64,000 nt of DNA, from positions 1-64,000 of the forward strand of contig JAHHGU010000019.1 in assembly GCA_019359765.1 (NCBI GenBank), written 5' to 3'. Positions 29,440-39,050 of the stretch are shown in pieces. The notes under the pieces are model-generated. The model made no database searches. It was given only the letters and a program-made list of their open reading frames with translations, and was not told the DNA's origin. The translations under genes were made by a program, and so were the position numbers. Positions within the stretch are counted from its first letter, which is position 1. Each line of letters begins with the position of its first letter. This DNA comes from Aphanothece sp. CMT-3BRIN-NPC111 (GTDB lineage: Bacteria > Cyanobacteriota > Cyanobacteriia > Cyanobacteriales > JAHHGU01).

Positions 29440-31062
29440 TCACAAAATTTTACGAGAGCGAATAAGATGTTCTCGGAGATAATAGGCTCTTGATGAAGCA
29501 GTCTCGACAATTGCATTAAGCAACACAAAACAAGATTCATGCATACTTCTTGGCAAAGGTCCAGTTTGATCGAGCTGTAGAAAACGTTGAATTGCTCTAT
29601 CTAAGTAAAACGCAGTATTCACCCCTGAGAGCAAACGACTTTTCCCCTCCTCCTTTTGATGTTTTGAGAGGATATGTACCCCGGATTCAAAAAAAACTGA
29701 AGGGAAATGATACATGAGTGAGGCTAACGCTTCAAACACGTCTGGATTTTTTCCAGTATTCGTGACGAATTCAAGTAGTAAGTTTTTTCCAAGCGCAATA
29801 TCCTGATTTTCATAATCAATTTTTTGCCAGTCTATATCAGCTTTTAACATAGTGCGAATTAACTTCCGTCTGTCATCTTGCCGCCTGTAGCCACAGTCGT
29901 TTTCAGTAACCTCAATAGCTATCTTCTGTACTTTCTGCGATAATTCCTTCCATAATTGCCAGTAAATTTCGTTTTTACCTTGTCTTTGAGCCTCTACGGC
30001 AACACACAAGACAAGATAATCCACAAAACGGGGTGCTATCTCACAACCCATTCGTAACTGCTCAATATAGTCTTCAAATTTTGATTTATGTAAGTAAAAC
30101 AGATATTTAGAAAAACGTTTATTGAAGCTTAATTTAACTTCATAATTTATTTTTAATCTATCATCTCGATCAGATTTATTCTTTCTCTCTTCTTGTTCAG
30201 CTTCAAAGAAAAGATTTAGCATTTTCGATAACAATTTGATATGGCTGGCTTTCCTTGAGCCATCTGGAATCATCAGACAAGGGCTTAAAATATGCCATGA
30301 ACTGTGCGACCGAAGAGTAATTTGTTCAAGGTTAGACGAAATCTCACCTCGCGCGAATCGATCGCGGAATTCATCTTTTCTTGCTTGCCGCTTAGCAAGT
30401 TCAACCTCTTTGGCATCATCCTCTAAAGAATACATCCTTAGAAACTGATTATCCTGTTCAAGCTCAAAACGGGCATACTCAAGTGCTCCAATGATGCATT
30501 TTTGGGCAAATTCAGGGTTTCCTTGCCAGAGATGGTTTCTAATACCCTCCGCGGCTCTGTGCCGAACCTTCTCGTTAACATGTGTTAACGCAATAGCGAT
30601 TAACCTTTTAACAATAAATTTCTCGTTTTCTTCAAAAGCAAAGTCCAATAAAATTGGAAGGACAGATGCCGCAGCCGCTGCACCATCGTGATCTGTTGCA
30701 TCTACAATTGCCGTTGAATTATCCGAATCTGCATTCGCTATAACTATTTGAGTTATTAATTCAGCACACCACAAAACATCTTCTTCATTTAGTTCACTTG
30801 AATAGTCTCGTACAAAAACTGCTGCCGCCTTGACAATACCACCAAAATACATTGCTGCCAGCTCGCTTACTGCACCAGCCTTGAGTTCTTCAAAAAGCTC
30901 TTTTGCCTCAGTAATAGTTTCATGGCATGTCCCATAGTATTTATTCTCTAGCGGCTCGTATTTAAAGGTTTTTATTGACCATAAATATAGTGCAGAGAAG
31001 CGGTTTTGCACTTGCATCATTTCTTGAGTTTGCTGCTGAATATCCTTTAAGTCAGGTTCCAA
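29440..31062 (-). pseudogene. C-terminal helical part of a probably broken STAND-type defence protein
   Basis: A 540-residue, mostly helical frame. Residues ~60-200 have a HEAT-like alternation (VVKRLIAIALTHVNEKVRHR, AAEGIRNHLWQGNPEFAQ), and a charged region follows. No enzyme motif is visible. There is no ATG; the frame is open back to 31110 and runs 14 bp into the end of the upstream ORF in a different frame, with only TTG or ATT as possible starts. Together with the upstream nuclease-NTPase ORF, which stops too early, this reads as one large gene split by a frameshift and internal deletion. Base composition is AT-richer than the flanking thrB and thrS. It could instead be an independent helical partner protein. 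Confidence 0.5.
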
Positions 31063-31096
31063 ACCTTCAGGATCAAATATAATTCTGTTGTTCTCT

Positions 31097-32434
31097 TTAT
31101 CCTCGTAATGTCAGCGTTGTAAAGTTAAGCCCAAAAGGCTGAAGAGAGTAAAAAGTTATTAGTTGATATGCATAGTCACGACCAGTAGCAATCACAGTCC
31201 AACCTTGCTGTTTTTTCAGGAAATGAAGCAAATCTGTGAATGCTGCCGTTTTCTCTAACTCAAGAAGCTTTTCTAATGATTCAAGAATCAAGTATTTCTT
31301 TGGCATTAAGGCGAAACCTGATTCTAAATTGCTAAGCGAACCCCTTAAGCCCATTGCTGAAAACACATTGTCGAGGTGGGCTTGATCTAAATCCTTTGTG
31401 CGTAAACAGAATATAGGGGCACGTTCGCCTGTATAGTCTGAGAATTTTTGTATTAGGCTAGACTTTCCAGCCCCGCGCTCACCAGACACAAAAACAAAAC
31501 TGGAGGTTTCAGTCAAGCTGAGTAATTGAGCAAATGCATCTGATTGCTTAATGTGAATTCCACCAACAGTAGTTCTTATACCACCTAAAATGTAATTCCC
31601 ATGCTCCTTGAGTTTACTGACATCCGATGACCAACTAGAATAATTAACAGTACTAAATGCAGTCCGAATGTCTTCTGGTAAACTTTCTAATGTGAGTGTT
31701 CCTGCGTTCTGGTTAGCAGTTTGAACAGCATCAACAACTCTTGCCCACAAGAGTGGCGCAGCTTCATTTGAATATTGAGTGATTAGGGAGTGAAGCAAGG
31801 ACAATGTGCTCCCTGATTCTGTATCCAAATCGTAGCCAATGAGATGAAAAGCTCTTAAGAACTCCCACAACTCCCTGTCAGAAACATCAGTTTCGTCATT
31901 AGCAGTCTTCAAATGCGTCTTGAACGCTTTTAGCTTATTCTTTTTTGGATCACTACTAAAGTTAGCAGTATTAATTTTGGCAAAAAATTCTTCTTCATTT
32001 TCAGCGTGCCTTGCCCATTCCAGAATAGGCCGCACATCGTTTATGTCAGTTGCGCTCAAAGGACCCGTAATAAGAGCGAGAGCATCAGTGCTGTAATCAA
32101 AGCTTTCGTCATTAAAATCATTCCAGGTACTTTGAATTACTTCCGAAAAAATTGTATCCCTTGTCGTGATGCTAATATCATGTTTGATTTGAGCCAGCAG
32201 CTTTGCTTCTTTATCTGTTTCTGGCTGTTTCGAGAATACAATGAAATCATCAGTATTAAAGCCAGCGTAACGCCCTTGTAGCTTGATCTTCGTGATGGGA
32301 AAAGGTGGTAGACAGGGCGCAAGCCGACCCGACAGCATAAGAACAGTGAACGCTGCTTGAACTCGCGTTTCAAAGTTCGGTCCACCACCACCAGTAGAAA
32401 AAGGGTTACTTTGTTGCTTTGCTGCCTCAGTCAT
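31097..32434 (-). CDS. PD-(D/E)XK nuclease-like / P-loop NTPase protein, truncated (Avs-like)
   Basis: A 445-residue frame. The N-terminus (NPFSTGGGGPNFETRVQAAF) begins a restriction-nuclease-like fold: Glu22, the acidic pair NTDDFIVF (~60-67) and QIKHD (~82-86) give an E...D...QxK arrangement. Later comes a P-loop, FVSGERGAGKSSLIQKF (Walker A at ~318-325), followed by LILESLEKLLEL as possible Walker B. Such nuclease-STAND layouts are typical of large antiviral ATPases. The NTPase core here ends ~120 residues after Walker A at LNFTTLTLRG-stop, so the rest of the NTPase module is missing, and an open helical frame follows in another phase. The gene is A/T-rich and lies between the housekeeping genes thrS and thrB, which suggests horizontal acquisition and later decay. 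The assignment is by resemblance, not search. Confidence 0.6.
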   Translation of the reverse strand: MTEAAKQQSNPFSTGGGGPNFETRVQAAFTVLMLSGRLAPCLPPFPITKIKLQGRYAGFNTDDFIVFSKQPETDKEAKLLAQIKHDISITTRDTIFSEVIQSTWNDFNDESFDYSTDALALITGPLSATDINDVRPILEWARHAENEEEFFAKINTANFSSDPKKNKLKAFKTHLKTANDETDVSDRELWEFLRAFHLIGYDLDTESGSTLSLLHSLITQYSNEAAPLLWARVVDAVQTANQNAGTLTLESLPEDIRTAFSTVNYSSWSSDVSKLKEHGNYILGGIRTTVGGIHIKQSDAFAQLLSLTETSSFVFVSGERGAGKSSLIQKFSDYTGERAPIFCLRTKDLDQAHLDNVFSAMGLRGSLSNLESGFALMPKKYLILESLEKLLELEKTAAFTDLLHFLKKQQGWTVIATGRDYAYQLITFYSLQPFGLNFTTLTLRG

Positions 32435-32470
32435 TTATCCCCGGCGCTTTAGTCTCCCCTCCGAGCCTAC

Positions 32471-34309
32471 CTAGAAATTGTTGTAGTTGGCGATCGCATT
32501 TTTCATCCTCTCCAATACATCTGCCACAGGAATCGCTCCCAAATCGTCAGACTTATTTCCAGCTACACGGCGGCGAATACTGAGGCTATTAGATTCCACC
32601 TCTTTCCCTCCTACCACTGCCATAACTGGAATTTTATCTTTCTCCGCATTGCGAATTTGTTTGGGCAGTCGCTCCTTGCTAGTATCAACCTCAACTCGCA
32701 TACCTAACGAGCGCATTTTTGCAGCTACCTCTTGAGCAAAAGGCAGAAAATCCTCGTTCACTGGTAGTAATCTCGCTTGCACAGGAGCCAACCATAAAGG
32801 AAAGTCGCCAGCGTACTCCTCAATCAAAATACCGATTAATCGTTCTAAGGAGCCAAAGGGAGCGCGGTGAATCATCACCGGACGTTTTCGAGTTCCATCC
32901 TCAGCAACGTACTCTAAATTAAACCGCTCTGGTAGGTTGTAATCTACCTGCACCGTACCCAGCTGCCACTCCCGATCCAAGGCATCCCGGAATATAAAAT
33001 CGAGTTTGGGGCCATAGAATGCCGCTTCCCCAATGCCCTCGAAGTAATTCATGCCTAGTGTTTCCACAGCACGACGAATAGCACCTTCCGCCTTCTGCCA
33101 AGCTTCGTCTGAACCAATATACTTATCCGAGGCAGGGTCGCGGAAACTTAGTCGGGCTTTGAAATCCTTGAGTTGCAGACTCTTAAACACCGCTAGAATC
33201 AAATCCACCACGTTAAGAAATTCTGCGTCCAGTTGCTCGGGCGTCACAAACAGGTGGGAATCATCCACCGTGAAGCCCCGCACTCTGGTTAGCCCCCCTA
33301 GTTCCCCGGATTGTTCATAGCGGTAGACTGTGCCGAACTCAGCCAAGCGCATGGGCAGTTCACGGTAGGAACGTAAATCGCTTTTATAGATTTGGATGTG
33401 GAAGGGGCAGTTCATCGGCTTGAGGACAAAACCCTGTTCAGCCGCAGCTGCCTGCTCATCCTCTGCCATTAACGGGAACATATCCTCTTGATATTTCTGC
33501 CAGTGCCCAGAGGTTTTGAACAAATCCACTCTGGCAATGTGGGGCGTCACCACCTGCTGATAACCGCGTTTGAGTTGTTCCTGCTGGAGGAAGTCTTCTA
33601 GAACACTTCGCAATATTGTTCCCTTCGGCGTCCACAGGGGCAAACCTGGCCCTACTGAGTCCGAAAAAATAAATAATCCCAGTTCCTTTCCTAGACGCCG
33701 ATGGTCGCGCCGCAGCGCTTCTTCCTTGCGCCGCTTGTATTCAGCCAGCTGTTCTGGGGTCTCCCATGCTGTACCGTAGATGCGCTGCAACTGCGCCTTG
33801 GTCTCATCACCACGCCAATAAGCACCGGCGACACTTTCGAGTTCAATCGCCTTGGGGTTCAAGTCGCTGGTATTCTCTAAATGAGGACCAGCACAAAGAT
33901 CCCACCATTGATCGCCTAGGTGATAGATCGTAATCGGCTCTTCAAGCCCTTCTAAGATTTCTAGTTTGTAAGGCTCATTAATCTCCTGAATCCGCTTTTG
34001 TGCATCCTCACGGCTCACTTCTTCCCTAATTACCGGAAGTTTGCGGTTGATGATTTTGATCATCTCTTTCTGAATTGCCTTCAGGTCTTTCTCCGTAAAA
34101 GGCTCTGGATGGTCAAAGTCATAGTAGAAACCATAGTCTATCCACGGGCCGATGGTGACTTGCGCCTTGGGAAAAAGCTTCTGCACCGCCATCGCCATCA
34201 CATGGGAAACGGTGTGGCGAATCTTCTTCAACGATTCGGATTCACTGGTGCGGGGCAGATGAATTTTGTCAGGCTGTTGGGGTAAATCTTGCAATGCTGA
34301 AGCGGACAT
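32471..34309 (-). CDS. thrS: Threonyl-tRNA synthetase
   Basis: A 612-residue class II aminoacyl-tRNA synthetase that charges tRNA-Thr. It lacks the N-terminal TGS domain, as is common in cyanobacteria, and begins with the editing domain, which has the HTVSHVMAMA histidines near residue 32. The catalytic core shows MNCPFHIQIYKSDLRSYREL (zinc-binding Cys), a motif 2 region (TRVRGFTVDDSHLF), IHRAPFGSLERLIGILIEEY (motif 3) and the C-terminal anticodon-binding domain. The ATG at 34309 is plausible, with a short polar leader. It is 36 bp upstream of the nuclease-NTPase ORF on the same strand, which may therefore be transcribed by read-through. Confidence 0.97.
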   Translation of the reverse strand: MSASALQDLPQQPDKIHLPRTSESESLKKIRHTVSHVMAMAVQKLFPKAQVTIGPWIDYGFYYDFDHPEPFTEKDLKAIQKEMIKIINRKLPVIREEVSREDAQKRIQEINEPYKLEILEGLEEPITIYHLGDQWWDLCAGPHLENTSDLNPKAIELESVAGAYWRGDETKAQLQRIYGTAWETPEQLAEYKRRKEEALRRDHRRLGKELGLFIFSDSVGPGLPLWTPKGTILRSVLEDFLQQEQLKRGYQQVVTPHIARVDLFKTSGHWQKYQEDMFPLMAEDEQAAAAEQGFVLKPMNCPFHIQIYKSDLRSYRELPMRLAEFGTVYRYEQSGELGGLTRVRGFTVDDSHLFVTPEQLDAEFLNVVDLILAVFKSLQLKDFKARLSFRDPASDKYIGSDEAWQKAEGAIRRAVETLGMNYFEGIGEAAFYGPKLDFIFRDALDREWQLGTVQVDYNLPERFNLEYVAEDGTRKRPVMIHRAPFGSLERLIGILIEEYAGDFPLWLAPVQARLLPVNEDFLPFAQEVAAKMRSLGMRVEVDTSKERLPKQIRNAEKDKIPVMAVVGGKEVESNSLSIRRRVAGNKSDDLGAIPVADVLERMKNAIANYNNF

Positions 34310-34481
34310 CGGCGGCTGAACCTTTCGAGGATTATTTTCTCAGTTTTTTCTACTGCCTCCATCATACCGAGGTTGTTTTTCCACGGCTGCTAGTGGAGCG
34401 AGTTAACCGAAACCTTAAAAATTATTACGAATTGTAAATGGCGTTAAGATTAGTAGTAGATTAAGATTTGGTTTTAAATTG

Positions 34482-34817
34482 ATGTCGAACTCCCAGCCAC
34501 ATGAACACGAATTGCTCAAAACCTTACTCAAACCGCTTTTAGAAGACTTTCAGTATTGGTTTGCGCGATCGCGCTCTTTTTTAGAAGCCGAAGACATTCC
34601 CTTCTTAAGCACCGAGCAGCAATCTCACCTCTTAGCCCGGGTAAAGCTTGCCCAGCAGGAAGTCAGCACTGCTCATATGTTGTTTCAAGCCACCGAAGGT
34701 CAAGTCGGCATCGACACCGCGACTCTCATGCCCTGGCACCAGCTAGTTACCGAATGTTGGCAGGTAGCTATGCGCTGGCGCTCCCAGCGACCTACTATAC
34801 AGAATAATGATCAATAG
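34482..34817 (+). CDS. DUF2605-like cyanobacterial protein
   Basis: A 111-residue soluble helical protein with no cysteine cluster or membrane segment. It reads LLKTLLKPLLEDFQYWFARS and ends with a conserved-looking MPWHQLVTECWQVAMRWR. It resembles the cyanobacterium-specific DUF2605 family from memory; its role is unknown. I use the ATG at 34482, since the TTG one codon upstream is less likely. It precedes the DUF2973-like gene by ~200 bp on the same strand, a pairing seen in other cyanobacteria. Confidence 0.75.
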   Translation: MSNSQPHEHELLKTLLKPLLEDFQYWFARSRSFLEAEDIPFLSTEQQSHLLARVKLAQQEVSTAHMLFQATEGQVGIDTATLMPWHQLVTECWQVAMRWRSQRPTIQNNDQ

Positions 34818-35023
34818 ATTAAGAAATTAAGCATCACCCGTCCGCAACCAAAGATGAAGATAACACTTGGCGGCAGCAAGTAGCATGACGAATTAAATAC
34901 TTCATTTTTTTGAAATAACCGTTACCTACTCAGCGAGAGAAGTTCCGCTATGACAAACGCTTCGTCGCGCGTATCTACTAAAAACTAACCACTACTTAAC
35001 AGTCTGGCCTGGAGAAAAATGCG

Positions 35024-35359
35024 ATGTTACACGTTATTTACCTTATTGCTTTTACCATTCTGGCGGTTTTCGCCATTGGAAATTTAATCCGTAATTTAGT
35101 CACGTTGGGTATAGATTCTCAACGTCGTTACCCCGCCGGGGGTATGTCCTCCTCTAGTTTCGGTCAGTCACCCTTTAGGACTTCTTCCTCTCGGTCAGGT
35201 TCCGTGCCCCACCCAGAACTGTTAGATGACACTGGCAATGTGATTAATGAACCGCTTTTAGTTATGCGCTCCATTAATGTAGAAGACGCCCGCGAGCAGC
35301 TGGACGCCCTCTACAAGTCTTCTCCAGGCAAAACTGAAGAAACTGAAGAAGACGCTTAG
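35024..35359 (+). CDS. DUF2973-like small membrane protein
   Basis: A 111-residue protein with one N-terminal membrane segment (MLHVIYLIAFTILAVFAIGN). A Ser/Arg-rich linker follows, then a conserved block with HPELLDDTGNVINEPLLVMR and an acidic C-terminal tail. It resembles the cyanobacterial DUF2973 family from memory; its role is unknown. The ATG at 35024 starts directly at the membrane segment, so this is a type of N-terminal anchor rather than a cleaved signal. It is probably co-expressed with the DUF2605-like gene. Confidence 0.75.
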   Translation: MLHVIYLIAFTILAVFAIGNLIRNLVTLGIDSQRRYPAGGMSSSSFGQSPFRTSSSRSGSVPHPELLDDTGNVINEPLLVMRSINVEDAREQLDALYKSSPGKTEETEEDA

Positions 35360-35540
35360 AGCATATATAGCTTTTAGCAGTTAGCTTTTAGCAATTAGCT
35401 TTTAGCAAAAATAGAGTTATAGCAGCAGTTATGGGTGCATGGGGGTGAAGTTGATTGTCAAGAGCCATTATGGCAGCTGCTATACAGTTATAGAGGCTCA
35501 AAGCTATTTTGTTTCTTGGAACGAGTAGTTTTATTGCTAC

Positions 35541-35575
35541 TAAAAGCCCCGTCAGAATCTTTGATTCCGACGGGG
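35541..35575 (-). terminator. Terminator of the GH65-phosphoglucomutase gene
   Basis: On the minus strand, CCCCGTCGGAATC pairs with GATTCTGACGGGG across an AAA loop with one mismatch and is followed by CTTTTAG. It lies ~30 bp beyond the stop of the 35602 gene. Being nearly symmetric, it may also stop plus-strand transcripts. Confidence 0.75.
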
Positions 35576-35601
35576 TAGTTTATAGTTTACTAATAACCGA
35601 G

Positions 35602-38544
35602 TTAAACATTTGAATGTTCCCTAATGGCATCAGGCTGGGCGTTGTGGGCTATTTTTGCCAGAAGATCGGCCCAGTCTTCGCCTTCCAGGCTAGGCAGGAC
35701 AACGTGGGCGCGACCGACGCGCTCGACGGGCCCAAGTCCCACCGCATACATACCAGCGGCAAGAGCAGCTTCCACACCGGCACTGGCGTCTTCCAGCACC
35801 ACGCATTGTTCCGGTGGTATACCTAGTAGTTCTGCTGCATATAGGAAAAGGTCTGGTGCTGGTTTGGGATTCTCCACACTATAGCCATCGGCGATCGCAT
35901 CCAGATAGCCGCCGATACCCAAACGCTCGATTGCTAGTTGGGCATTTTTACTGGATGAACCCACAGCAACTTTAATTCCAGCCGCCCGCAGTTCCTTCAA
36001 TAAAGGCAATACCCCTGGCAGCAGGCTATCTGAAGTCATGCCGGCAATGAGTTCTAGATAATAGCCGTTCTTACGATCCATCATCTCCTGCATTTGAGCT
36101 TCCGTGAATTGTCGGTTGCCCAGGATATCCAGGATATAGAGTAGCGAATCTCGGCGCGTCAAACCTCGCATCCCTTCGTTAGCTTCCCAATCGAAGGGAA
36201 TACCTTCTTCGTCAGCAAACCTTTTCCAGCCTAGATAGTGAAAGTCGGCTGTATCAGTCAAGACGCCATCTAGATCGAAGATGGCTCCTCGAATATTGGC
36301 AGTTGGAAATTCCGGGTTGGAAGTTGGGGTAGAAACCATAATTGACTGGCGATCGCCGATCGTTGATTGCTTGAGATCGAAATCGTAGCGCTCGTTACGC
36401 CATTTTAACTGGAACTTCAAACGAGTCCATCCCGGCGGCAGGTGCGGAGTAGCAACTGGTCCTTCTGGCGTCAGACAGATACCACCGAACCCGAAGACCA
36501 CCGCTTGCCAGATGCCACCAGCAGAAGCTGCGTGAACTCCTTCAGCAGCGTTGCCTCGAACGTCCTCCAAATCTACCAGCGCCGCCCGCATAAAGTGATT
36601 GTATGCTTCCGCTGGTTTGTCCAGTTCGCAGGCGAGGATGGCATTGATAGCCGGGCCTAAAGAGGAACCGTGGCTGTGGTCGGTACGTTGAGTATAGTAG
36701 TCCCAGTTAGCTTGCAGGGTCTGTCTGTCACTGCCCAGCAGGTAAAGAAGCATTAAAACGTCAGGCTGTTTGAGAACCTGCCGCTGGTTAGCCCCCTCAA
36801 TCCCTAAAATAGCTTGCATGGACTTGGTACGCGGCTCGTAATCAGCCATATTAACGTATTCTAGGTCAAAGAAGCCCTCAAACTGCTCGATCAGACCAGT
36901 CTCTGCGTTCTGGGCTACTAGCAAGCCTCGGCTAATATCTGCCCACTGGTGCAAGCGTTTTAGGGTCAAGTTAAGTTTTTTTTCTAGTTCAGCTGCGCGA
37001 TCGCCATCTTCCCCTTGTAGCCAGTTCCATACAGACATTGCTGTTTTTAGGTGCCATTGCACCATGCCATTTGTGAAGGCGTTGTTATCCACACGTTCGT
37101 GGTTCTCATCCGGGCCAATAACATCGGAGATCTCATAACAGCCCCGATCCGCATTCCACTCTACGCGGCTACCCCAAAAAACCGCAGTGTCCAAGATAAT
37201 TTCCGCGCCATAGTCGCGCATCCAAACATCATCTCCGGTAGCCTGCCAGTAGTGCCAGGCCGCATAGGCAACGTCAGTAGTGATGTGGAGTTCAATGTCA
37301 CTGCACCAGATGCGTACCATCTGACCATCCGGGCCTGATACCCAACGGGGAGTCACTTCGTCGCCTGTACCCGCGCTCTCCCAGGCAAATAACGCCCCTT
37401 CATAACCAGCTTCTTGAGCTTTGCGTCTTGCCCCCGGTAGCGTGTGGTAACGATAAGTCAGGAGATTACGTGCTAAAGCAGGTTGAGTAAAGGCGAGAAA
37501 GGGGACGATAAAAATTTCTGTATCCCAAAATATGTGGCCCCGATAAGCATAACCAGAAAGAGCTTTGGCAGGGATGCTGACGCTGGTATCGTGACGCGGC
37601 GCGACGGCAAGTAGCTGGAACAAGTTGTAGCGGACAGCGAGTTGAGCTTTGGGGTCGCCCTCAATGAGGATGTCGCTGTCTTGCCACATATTAGCCCAAG
37701 CCGCAACGTGAGCCGCCAGTAAGGTGGTGTAGCTGGGTAAGTCTGTCAGCAAGTGACTTGCTGCATAGACTGGGGCATCTGTGTCCCGTGAGGTAAAGAC
37801 CGTAACACTCTTTTCTAAGGTCACTGTTTGCCCTGGCTGAATTTGGAATGTTGTTGCCAAGGTCGGATAGTTTTTTGCCCCCTGCACGTATACCTCAGCA
37901 GGCAGATCCGAGACTGTCAGCTGTGCCGCCATGCCCAACTCTAGGGCAGAATGGTGAGTTTGGGTATGCAACCAAATAACTTTAGATTTAGGACTTTCAG
38001 GTTGCTCCAATCCCAAATCCAAATCACCCTGCCCTAACCATTTCCAGTGGTTGAGGCCTTGGTTGTCCACATTGCCGTTGATACTAGCTTGAACCTCAAT
38101 AGAACCCTCAAAATCCACGGAAGTGATTTGGCATCTCTGAGCTAGCACATGCTCATCTGCCAGACTTGTAAAGCGCTCAAAGTTGAGATCTACGGTATGA
38201 CCAGCAGGGCTGCGCCAGCGAACTCGACGTGTTAGCAGGCCCAGTCGCAGGTCTAGCTTACGCTCATAGCGCAATATCTGTCCTTGGTCAAGGCGAAAAA
38301 GTTGACCTGCTACTATCACCACCAGTGGCAGCCAGTCCGGACAATTGACCAATTCGGTGTGCATGACGGGAACGTCGTCGTAGACACCGTGGATGAAAGT
38401 AGTTGCACAGGCACCAGGATAACCTTCGTCAAAAGAGCCACGGGTGCCCAGGTAGCCGTTGGCCAGAGTGAAGACGGTTTCTTTGTGGTGCAGATGGGTG
38501 GGGTCAAATTGAGTTTCGATTACGATCCAACCGATTGATTCCAT
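35602..38544 (-). CDS. GH65 sugar phosphorylase fused to beta-phosphoglucomutase
   Basis: A 980-residue two-domain protein. Residues 1-~750 are a family GH65 phosphorylase/hydrolase, with an N-terminal beta-sandwich, an (alpha/alpha)6 barrel, the acid catalyst region SDVIGPDENHERVDNNAFTN and a C-terminal Gly-rich cap (HAASAGGIWQAVVFGFGGIC). Residues ~760-965 are a HAD-family beta-phosphoglucomutase, with the nucleophile loop FDLDGVLTDTADFH, the motif 2 serine in VGSSSKN and the final VLEDASAGVEAALAAGM. A disaccharide such as maltose, trehalose or kojibiose would be split by phosphate to beta-glucose-1-phosphate, which the second domain turns into glucose-6-phosphate. The disaccharide specificity cannot be read from motifs. 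Next to it are a debranching-like enzyme and a glycosyltransferase. Confidence 0.92.
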   Translation of the reverse strand: MESIGWIVIETQFDPTHLHHKETVFTLANGYLGTRGSFDEGYPGACATTFIHGVYDDVPVMHTELVNCPDWLPLVVIVAGQLFRLDQGQILRYERKLDLRLGLLTRRVRWRSPAGHTVDLNFERFTSLADEHVLAQRCQITSVDFEGSIEVQASINGNVDNQGLNHWKWLGQGDLDLGLEQPESPKSKVIWLHTQTHHSALELGMAAQLTVSDLPAEVYVQGAKNYPTLATTFQIQPGQTVTLEKSVTVFTSRDTDAPVYAASHLLTDLPSYTTLLAAHVAAWANMWQDSDILIEGDPKAQLAVRYNLFQLLAVAPRHDTSVSIPAKALSGYAYRGHIFWDTEIFIVPFLAFTQPALARNLLTYRYHTLPGARRKAQEAGYEGALFAWESAGTGDEVTPRWVSGPDGQMVRIWCSDIELHITTDVAYAAWHYWQATGDDVWMRDYGAEIILDTAVFWGSRVEWNADRGCYEISDVIGPDENHERVDNNAFTNGMVQWHLKTAMSVWNWLQGEDGDRAAELEKKLNLTLKRLHQWADISRGLLVAQNAETGLIEQFEGFFDLEYVNMADYEPRTKSMQAILGIEGANQRQVLKQPDVLMLLYLLGSDRQTLQANWDYYTQRTDHSHGSSLGPAINAILACELDKPAEAYNHFMRAALVDLEDVRGNAAEGVHAASAGGIWQAVVFGFGGICLTPEGPVATPHLPPGWTRLKFQLKWRNERYDFDLKQSTIGDRQSIMVSTPTSNPEFPTANIRGAIFDLDGVLTDTADFHYLGWKRFADEEGIPFDWEANEGMRGLTRRDSLLYILDILGNRQFTEAQMQEMMDRKNGYYLELIAGMTSDSLLPGVLPLLKELRAAGIKVAVGSSSKNAQLAIERLGIGGYLDAIADGYSVENPKPAPDLFLYAAELLGIPPEQCVVLEDASAGVEAALAAGMYAVGLGPVERVGRAHVVLPSLEGEDWADLLAKIAHNAQPDAIREHSNV

Positions 38545-39050
38545 GAGTCGTCTATTTCGCTGAGAGTAAATTGAAAGATTGCACTTTTGACAACATCAGA
38601 AGCAGATTGGCTCTGTCGGTGGCAGAATTTGGTAAATTTCCCGTCAGGAAAATAACCATGCAGCAGTATATCCAGTCTGTATGGAGGTTAAGTTTGCTTC
38701 AAAGTGCTTAAAAATTTAGCTGCCAAGGTGAATCTTTCTTTAGATAGAATTCACCGGAAGATAGAGGCAAGACTAATAAATCACTGAAAACTCTACAAAA
38801 AGATAAAGAACTTCACAAAGCTCCCTAAAAATTTCAAACTATCTGTTCAAGTGACATCCTTCCCGCACCAGTAGCTATGTTATCGCTTAGGTTGGTTGAG
38901 GCACGTAGGCGCAGCTTGATCGCAGAGTAATCCAACATCAGTGGAGGTTTGATGGATAACCCTCACGCTTTACTATCCTACAAATAATTAAGTGCCTCTG
39001 TTTAATAAAAAAATTATCGCACCTGTAGCAATAACTTTCTGTTCCCATTT
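38545..39050. other. Spacer with diverged MITE copy
   Basis: 506 bp without a gene. The segment 38890-39001 is a diverged relative of the MITE-like element at 17635-17836. The rest is AT-rich and featureless apart from the promoter expected for the GH65 gene on the minus strand. Confidence 0.5.
38890..39001. repeat. Diverged, shortened copy of the 17.6-kb MITE-like element
   Basis: Three blocks match the 17.6-kb element in order: GGTTGGTTGAGGCACGTAGG (38890-38909), GTTTGAT (near 38948) and ATCCTACAAATAATTAAGTG (38975-38994). It lacks ~54 bp present in the middle of the other copy, and no matching left terminal repeat is visible. Confidence 0.6.
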
